Positions 57,801-64,000 of a stretch of 64,000 nt of DNA are shown one piece after another. The notes under the pieces are model-generated. The model searched no databases. It saw only the letters and a program-made list of their open reading frames with translations, and was not told where the DNA came from. This stretch comes from Vicugna pacos. Lineage: Eukaryota; Chordata; Mammalia; Artiodactyla; Camelidae. The stretch covers positions 694,501-758,500 of the forward strand of contig NC_133005.1 in NCBI RefSeq assembly GCF_048564905.1, read 5' to 3'. How positions within the stretch are numbered: position 1 is the stretch's first letter; every line of letters starts with the position of its first letter. The position numbers were made by a program, and so were the translations under genes.

Positions 57801-60800
57801 GGCGGCACTTCCTAGATGGAGGCGACCGCGGGGTGGCTCCCCCGAGGGCGTCTCCTCCCCGCGTCCCCACCCAGCCTTCCTCCCTGGGTGTCGTGTCCCT
57901 CTTCTAATGACGCTGGGAGCAGTTTCCCCCGAGACAGAGGCTCTGCCGGGCCTGGTGCAAGACTGCGGGCGCCGAGCAGGGTCCGCCGGCCACGCACGCT
58001 TCGCGTTGTAGGTTTGTGTGATTTTGAAAAGGCCTGTTGTCGGAGAGCCCCCGAGAAGCCAGCTGGAGGGCAGACTGGGTCCTGGAGCAGCTGGGCTTCT
58101 ATTTGGGAAGCAGCAAGAGTGCTGCCGGCCCCGTGTTGCTCAGACTCGGCCACAGTCGGAGAGGGGGCCCGTCTGTCCTGAATCGGCCACCGGCGCCGCA
58201 CACGGCCGTCTCGCCCTCCTAACTGCTCAGGCCTTCCTGAGAGGACGCACGGGGCTGAGCTGCACGGTTTCGTGGCCCTGCCCCTAATTCAGCCTGAAGG
58301 AGACCCCACGTGAGCTCCTTCCACTTACCAGGAATCCGTGTTCACCAAGTGAAACAGAAAACTCGTGTCTTACAAAACGTGCTGGGACCACGTGCAGGGA
58401 GTGGAGACGTCACGGCAGGGGATGAGGATGGTCACTTCCCCAACTTGATTGTTTAATGAAAGAGTTTGAATCCAATATGGCTTCTCCAGTGCAGACCGAC
58501 GGCAGAGCAAGTCACTGTTTATTCTTCAGCTGAGTCACGCTGGACACGGATGACCTGAGGTGCCACAACCCAAGGCCCGAGGGACTGGACAGCGGCGTGG
58601 GGGCTGCCGCGCCCCTGCCCCTCAGATGCGAGGTGTCTCCCCTGTCATCCATCTCTACCTCTCTGTCTCACTGCCTCCCTACCTGTCTTTCCTCTTCCAT
58701 CTGGCCCCAAATGACCTGATTCCAGTGAAACCCAAGCCCAGCCCCCAGAGGTCAAAGGTCAGAGGGCACCCCCCCCGCGGCACTGAACCGGCCCCTGCAG
58801 AGCTCAGTCGGTCTTGCTGGTCCGAGTGCCCGGCAGAGGCTGAATTCGCGAGCCTGTTCCCCTGGTGGGGTAAGTGCGGCCCCAACTCCCTAGTTGCGGG
58901 AGGAGAAGTGCTTCTGGGTGACAAGGACACCAACGGCCTTGCTCAGCAAAGGGGCAGCCATTCCGCTGCCCGGGGCTCAGATCCGCCACCGCGGCGCGTG
59001 CCCCGCCAGCCTGGGTCAGCGGAAAGAGGAGCTCAAGCTCAGAGCTACCCCGACGCTGCTGCGGGCCTGGGGGGGAGGCAGCACCTGGCTGGTTTCAGAG
59101 CACGCGGCTCCTCCCTGGGAGCCCCCAGCCCATGACGTGCCACCTGGCGCTTCTCCCCGAGCACCCGCGTTCTGCCCCGTCACCCGACCACCCGTCCTGG
59201 TCGGCCGCGCTGTCTTCTCCACCCGGCAGGTTTGGGCAAATCTCTAGAGCCCCAGGGTCTTCCCTGCCCGAGACCCACTCGGGGTGCCCAGGGAGCCGCC
59301 CCCCCGGGGTGGGGGGCACCAGGCTCTGTGCTTGCTCTGCCATCAACCCTGGACCCTGTTCCCAGGCCGCACAGGTGGCCCCACCGTCACTCCCGTGGCG
59401 CTGGACCGCTGGCTCTCAGCTCTCAGAAGTAGCTGTGCATTGCACACAGGGTCTGCCCATGGCCACCCGGAGCCCCGACCCCTCCCATGGGCTCAGCAAG
59501 ATGACAAATTATCACTCGATCTGCACGCTTGGCTGGCAGATGTGACGCCCGTCACTGCTTTGCTAATGGGAGCAGAATCTCCTGGTGAGAACCAGGGCTG
59601 AGCCCGCCCGCCCGCCCCTGACCCCGGCAGCTCAGCTCATCCTGAAGATGCGGGAGGGGGGCTTTCAAGAGGTCATGGGGGCCTCAGCCTCAGCCTCACA
59701 GCCCTCTGGCTCCACTGACGCTCCCAAGGTCACCAACAGCCAGCACAGACGTGAGCGTGACCGCTGGTGGGTGGGAGACGGGACAGCCGCTTTTCCCAGA
59801 CGGCAGCCTCCGCTCAGGGTCTGAGTCTACACTGAACGGTTTATTGGCAAACTGGGTCAACAGATGTCAACACCTGTGGCCACAAAGCCACGTGGACATT
59901 GAGGGGATGACACAAAATTGTCCTCATAAGGGCTGGTGCTTAACCGGCTCTCTGGGGGCCTCTGAAGCCCCAGGGCCTGGAAGGGCAGCTCAGCTGAGTG
60001 ACCCGGACATTGACCCTGGAAGTGCTTGAGGTTGTTGGCAGATGGGAACGTGCCTCCACGGATGCATTTTAAAGCCAGAGCTGCCCGAATGAGACACGGC
60101 CCCCAGCCTCCTGAGAGGTGCAGGCTTCTGGCTGGGGCAAGGGATGCCTGCCTCAGCTTCAGGACAGGCTGGTCCTGTGTCAGGGGACCTGCTCCCAGGC
60201 AGCCGTGCGGCCCCCCGATGTCGTCTGTGTCCGCTGTTGGCACGGCATCCCGTGAATGTGGCCTCCTCCCCCAGGCTCTCCTCGGGCCCCGGCAGTTCCC
60301 TGGGGAATGCTGGACCGTCTGGGCCAGCGGGGCACCTGGTGATGTAGGACACCTGTGAAGCCAGCAGGCCCAGGGAAGCAGGGCGTGGAGGGGCCTCGAG
60401 GCCGGAGGCAGGCAGCCGCGGGCTTGTCCAAGGACGTGGAGGGGTGGGCTGCTGGGGAACCAGACACCGCCTCTGCCGAGAGGATGTCTCCATGGGGCCA
60501 CCCCAGGCCCCTATCCCTCCCCACTCCCCTGCCCCCCACCCGGCACCCTCTGGCAAGGACGTGCCTGAAAACAAACCAAAGTCCTCACAGGTCCCTGGGA
60601 GCCCTGGCCCACCAACACGTGGCTCCCGACTTTGTAACCACGGCGCGGCCCTGCTGGGGAAGGGGTAGGGCCAAGGGCCTGACGTCCGGGCTGCAGCCTG
60701 ACTTCGCTGTCTCCTGGGGTGCGACTTTGGGAGAAGTTCCTGCGCTGGGTCTCTGCCGCAGAAAGAGTCTTTACAGAAAGTGGGGAGGGCGCAGAGTGGC

Positions 60801-61630
60801 AGGCGGTGCCCACGGGGGCCAAGAGGGGGTCCCGGGGTGCTGTGTGGCCTGGGGGAGTGCCGGTGGGTCTGCCCTCGCCCTGCGGCTGCCCTTGGGAGCA
60901 TCCGGCAGGTTGCTGTTCCTGAACCTCAACTTTGACCACCTGCCCTGCCCCCACCGGGCCAGGGTCTCTGGGGGGCAACGCGGGCCCAGGGCCGGGGGCG
61001 GATTCTGTTGAGATGGTGCCCCGTCTGTGGCGGCTGCTGTGGGGCTTACACTACGCCATGTGCCCACCCCCCACCACAAGGCTGAGCCGCTCGCAGGGCT
61101 GGGAGCTGCAGGCCACGTGGCCCGTCAGGTGTCCTGTGACAGGCTTGGCCTGACCCTCGCACACTCACGACCACTAGGCCCTGGGCATGGCTGCCGTCCT
61201 GGTCTTGGGGAGGCTTGGCGGAGCTCAGAGGGTCCAGGGAGGGCGGAGCGTTTTGCAGGGAGGGTTTCCACAGGGAAGGCGGGAGGGGGTCCAGCAGCAG
61301 CACAGAGGGGCAGGGTAGGGCTGCGGCGGTGGCGGAGGTAGGGGAGAGAACACACCGGCTGGATTCTGCTTCTCAGTCTCACCAAGGATAGGCCAGTTTG
61401 GGCACCTCTTGAACTAAAAATGGACATTTCAGGATAAATACGAGGACGTCATCTCATACACTGACTCTTGCTGAGTAAACCCGAGAGACTGGGCTGAGAT
61501 GACAGGACGCCGACGAGCCACGGACGGACTCCCAGGACCTGAGAGACCTCGGCCACCCATCCCCCGCTCGCCGGTGGCCGGAGGCGCCCTGCGTTCACCA
61601 GCAGCCCTGGGGGCGGGCCTCGCTCCGCCC
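57801..61630. other. GC-rich intergenic sequence downstream of SYNDIG1
   Basis: No gene recognised. An AT-richer patch at about 58435-58550 includes AGCTGAGTCACGCTGG (AP-1/MARE-like). A TTTATT (AATAAA on the minus strand) at 59840-59846 is the nearest canonical polyadenylation hexamer I found downstream of SYNDIG1, but at about 3.3 kb its use is uncertain. Confidence 0.4.
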
Positions 61631-61634
61631 GTCT

Positions 61635-61755
61635 CCGGGAGACGAGGTCCAGATAAGCGCGCGCACCTGCCCAGGACCACACAGCTCGACGGCATCGCAG
61701 CACAGCCGGCCGCAAGCCCGGGGGTCTGGTCCCGCACCCTTGCTCTCCCCCAGGT
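61635..61755 (-). repeat. MIR SINE fragment, minus
   Basis: CACCTGCCCAGGACCACACA, then GCAAGCCCGGGGGTCTGGTC follows the reversed MIR core; CpG-rich. Confidence 0.55.
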
Positions 61756-61759
61756 TGCT

Positions 61760-63183
61760 CCGACTCCCCGGGGTTCGGGGTTCTTCCGTGCACCCCGCTC
61801 GGGGTGCTGCTAGAGCGTCCAGCAGACGCTGATGCCAGGTGGGTCTCGGGTTTGACCCGGGACGGCCATGCTAACAATTTTCAGGATATTAGAAGTGTGT
61901 GGGGCGGAGAGGGGGAGAGGCAGTGGGGGCGGGCAGTCAGCCTGAGCCCTCACTCCGGGATGGCCGCCCCTGACTGTCGCTGCGTTCTGGAATCACCAGG
62001 CCGCATCCCTGACCAACCAGACGGCTTCGGGGCTGGGAGGCAGGGATTCTGTAAGTGCTTGGGTGGCACCACAGGGAGGCGGCCTCTGCGTCCCCCGAGG
62101 GGTTAGGATAATGCTGCTCATCCGCGTGGCTGCTGGGAGCCCTGGGACACCCACCTGCGGGCGCCCGACGCCTGCTCTGGCCGCCGAGTCCTGGGGGCTC
62201 TGCACCTGCTCTACCGACAAGGGAAACGTGAGACCCAGGGGCTGATACTGGTCAGAAAGAAAAGCCGTAAGCAAAGAAGCTAAAAGATAATATTTGTTAA
62301 ATAAGGAACACTCGTGAAACAGCAGTGAAATGGTATTAAAATGTCTGTGATCACGTCCTTCTCAGCGCTGGTCTGATAACATAAGCAGGAGAAGCAGCAG
62401 CTGCACTTAAAAAAGGACAAGGAAATAGCCGTTGGCTTAGTTGACCGAGAAGGTTCGTGTCCCGTGTGCGACCATCAGTGCCACTGTTGTCACCAAGGTG
62501 TCAGGGCGGGTGGTTCAAGCGGCCCGTGTCCTTATGCTGAGGGGCGTCCGTGGCTCCTTTGCCTGGAGGTCCTGGAGTAAACCTGGGCCCCCCCTGGGAG
62601 GGGCGGGCCTGTCCCCCAGCCCCCGACCTACGAGGCCACAGGATTGCATATTGCTGCGTGGGGGCTGCTGAGTGTGGACACGTTCCGGAGGAGGCCCGGC
62701 ATTCCCAGGGTGGGGACAGTGTGGAGGGAGACACGCTTGGGGTGCGTGGGCTAGGGCTGCCAGGGGAAACAGCCTGGGCCACAGGCGGACAAGCACATGC
62801 CCCCAGCCCCTTGCCTACTGCACCACATTCCGTGGGAATAAACACACCTTCCAGTCTGAATATTGCTAACGTGATGGCGTTCCAGGCGCTGGCCGCCGCG
62901 CCCTCGCCGATCCCCCAGAATCCGCCGGAGGCTGCCTCGTGGTCCAGGTCTTTGGGGTTTCCGCTTGGGAGGGTCGGCAGTGCCCTCCGTCCGAGCACTA
63001 CACGGCTCTGAGAAGGACATGGAAGGGTGGAAACGGGGGCTGCGTGGGCAGAGGTCCCAGGGCTCCAAGTGTCCTTGGTGATGGCAGACACTGCACAGAC
63101 CCACAGGCTGTCCGCCTGGGTCCACCCTTGCCGGCTCCGCGCCCGCACCCGCTGGCCAGGCTCCTCCGGGCGCCCGGGGAGGC
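61760..63183 (-). other. SYNDIG1: sequence downstream of SYNDIG1, includes its 3' UTR
   Basis: Lies directly after the SYNDIG1 stop on the minus strand. No AATAAA or ATTAAA on the minus strand was found in this stretch, so the 3' UTR end is not placed. An AT-rich patch lies at 62270-62420. Confidence 0.4.
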
Positions 63184-63342
63184 TCACAGGTGGTTGTTCT
63201 TGGAGAGGTAGGCGATGAGGGCCACGGCCACGCCCACGTAGATGCCGGTCCCGATGGTGATGGAGAGCACGGCCAGGAACAGGGCCCGCCGGGAGCTGGT
63301 GCTTGCCTGGTGGAAGTCCCCCTTGGCCACTGCCTTGTTGGT
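63184..63342 (-). CDS. SYNDIG1: SYNDIG1, terminal coding exon (rest of gene lies right of the window)
   Basis: Synapse differentiation-inducing gene 1 encodes a brain membrane protein of the CD225/dispanin-like group that binds AMPA receptors and promotes excitatory synapse maturation. On the minus strand, after the acceptor CCAACTCTGCAG, the exon reads [20 protein letters not shown], then [32 protein letters not shown] and TGA at 63186-63184. The hydrophobic run from ALFLAVL to LIAYL is the C-terminal membrane segment, and SKNNHL is the short exposed tail typical of this protein. Only 52 codons are visible; the remaining exons and the promoter are upstream, beyond 64000. The 3' UTR lies below 63184 and its end was not located. 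Confidence 0.95.
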   Translation of the reverse strand, partial: TNKAVAKGDFHQASTSSRRALFLAVLSITIGTGIYVGVAVALIAYLSKNNHL

Positions 63343-64000
63343 CTGCAGAGTTGGAGGGGGGAGGAGAGAATGGGGGTCATGGTGAGCAGGCCCGGCACAG
63401 GAGCCTTGACCCTAGCGGACCTCAGAGAGGACTTGCCGAGAGGCTGCGTGCTCCCAGCAGACGGCAGGGCCAGGGAAGGGAGGACTTGGGCTGTCATTGA
63501 CCCCTGCCCACCCCCACCCCCACCCCCACCCCCCAACCCTGGGAGGCAGTCAAAGCTTAAAAGAAAGAAATCAGGGTCCTGGGAGATACCCGCGGCCAGC
63601 AGTCGTCCAGCTGAGCACCTGCAGGGGGGCTGGGGTTGCTGTAGTGGAGCCCCCCCCACCAGCCCCCTCGACACAGGAGATGCCAGACTGTGGGGACTGT
63701 CATGTGATCCAGCTGTGACATCATGGGGGGGACCACCATTGTGAAACGGCTCCTGTGGCAGACGAGGGTGGAGGCCACCAGGGCAGGACCCCGGAAGCCC
63801 CATGTGACACCAAGGAGGTCTGACCCCCGGCGGCTGGGGGGACTGCTCGTCAGGGCAAAGGTGGGACCAGTCCCTCAGGACCCACCTACAGACCCTGGAC
63901 TCTCACCGGACCCCATTTCCGTGCATCCTTGGTGTGTTTCTACATTTTTACTCAAACTGAAAAACAGTGAGGTTGCAGAGGGTCAGACTCAGGGTCACCA
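63343..64000 (-). other. SYNDIG1: SYNDIG1 last intron, partial
   Basis: Intronic sequence upstream of the terminal SYNDIG1 exon, running off the right edge. It contains a (CCCCCA)n tract at 63507-63536. No other exon is evident. Confidence 0.8.
63507..63536. repeat. (CCCCCA)n simple repeat
   Basis: Four to five tandem hexamer units within the last SYNDIG1 intron. The complementary strand has repeated GGGGG blocks and could fold as a G-quadruplex in the SYNDIG1 pre-mRNA. Confidence 0.8.

Noticed and set aside
59990-60901. 303-codon minus-strand open frame
   Set aside because: No recognisable domain, Pro/Gly/Arg-rich, no splice or promoter context. Treated as chance.
62751-63803. 350-codon minus-strand open frame over the SYNDIG1 exon
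   Set aside because: It reads the SYNDIG1 terminal exon in the wrong frame; the true frame ends at 63184 after KNNHL.
1-64000. CRISPR arrays, operons, tRNA or rRNA genes, bacterial systems
   Set aside because: None seen; the tRNA-like boxes belong to SINEs, and the tandem repeats lack CRISPR repeat-spacer structure. The window is mammalian.

Overview
This is a stretch of mammalian nuclear DNA, almost certainly from a camelid (camel, alpaca or llama). The evidence for the host is two copies of the tRNA-derived camelid SINE (Vic-1 type, about 11.43-11.56 kb and 25.06-25.15 kb), L1 and MIR debris, spliced genes with GT-AG introns, and no prokaryotic-style gene packing. By eye most of the window is GC-rich, with a few AT-rich islets.

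Three real protein-coding genes are supported. (1) APMAP, plus strand, runs off the left edge: its last six coding exons lie at 1906-7914 and encode residues 110-416 of a protein collinear with human APMAP. (2) CST7 (cystatin F), minus strand, is complete: four coding exons between 18794 and 11039 encode 145 aa, the same length as I recall for human. APMAP and CST7 are convergent, with likely polyadenylation signals about 2 kb apart. (3) SYNDIG1, minus strand, enters from the right edge with only its last coding exon (63184-63342). The order APMAP, CST7, SYNDIG1 and the relative strands match human 20p11.21, read in reverse.

Between CST7 and SYNDIG1 lie about 44 kb with no gene I can support. 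This interval holds old L1 and MIR fragments, an L1 3' fragment of about 1.4 kb with a younger L1 tail inserted in it, worn MaLR-type LTR fossils, simple repeats, an 11-copy 28-bp minisatellite, a CpG-island-like block at about 49.0-50.7 kb with no recognised gene, a 261-bp AT-rich inverted repeat beside that island, and several AT-rich non-repeat islets that could be regulatory. One of these, at 44.0-44.3 kb, carries a cluster of TAATTA homeodomain-type sites.

Functionally the three genes are independent: a membrane-anchored beta-propeller arylesterase-like protein (APMAP), a lysosomal or secreted inhibitor of cysteine proteases of immune cells (CST7) and an AMPA-receptor-associated synaptic membrane protein (SYNDIG1). 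I found no previously undescribed gene system. The best leads are the orphan CpG island with its 600-codon open frame, the adjacent inverted repeat, the homeodomain-site cluster and the apparent shortness of the CST7-SYNDIG1 interval. Most of the many open frames seen in this GC-rich DNA are chance.
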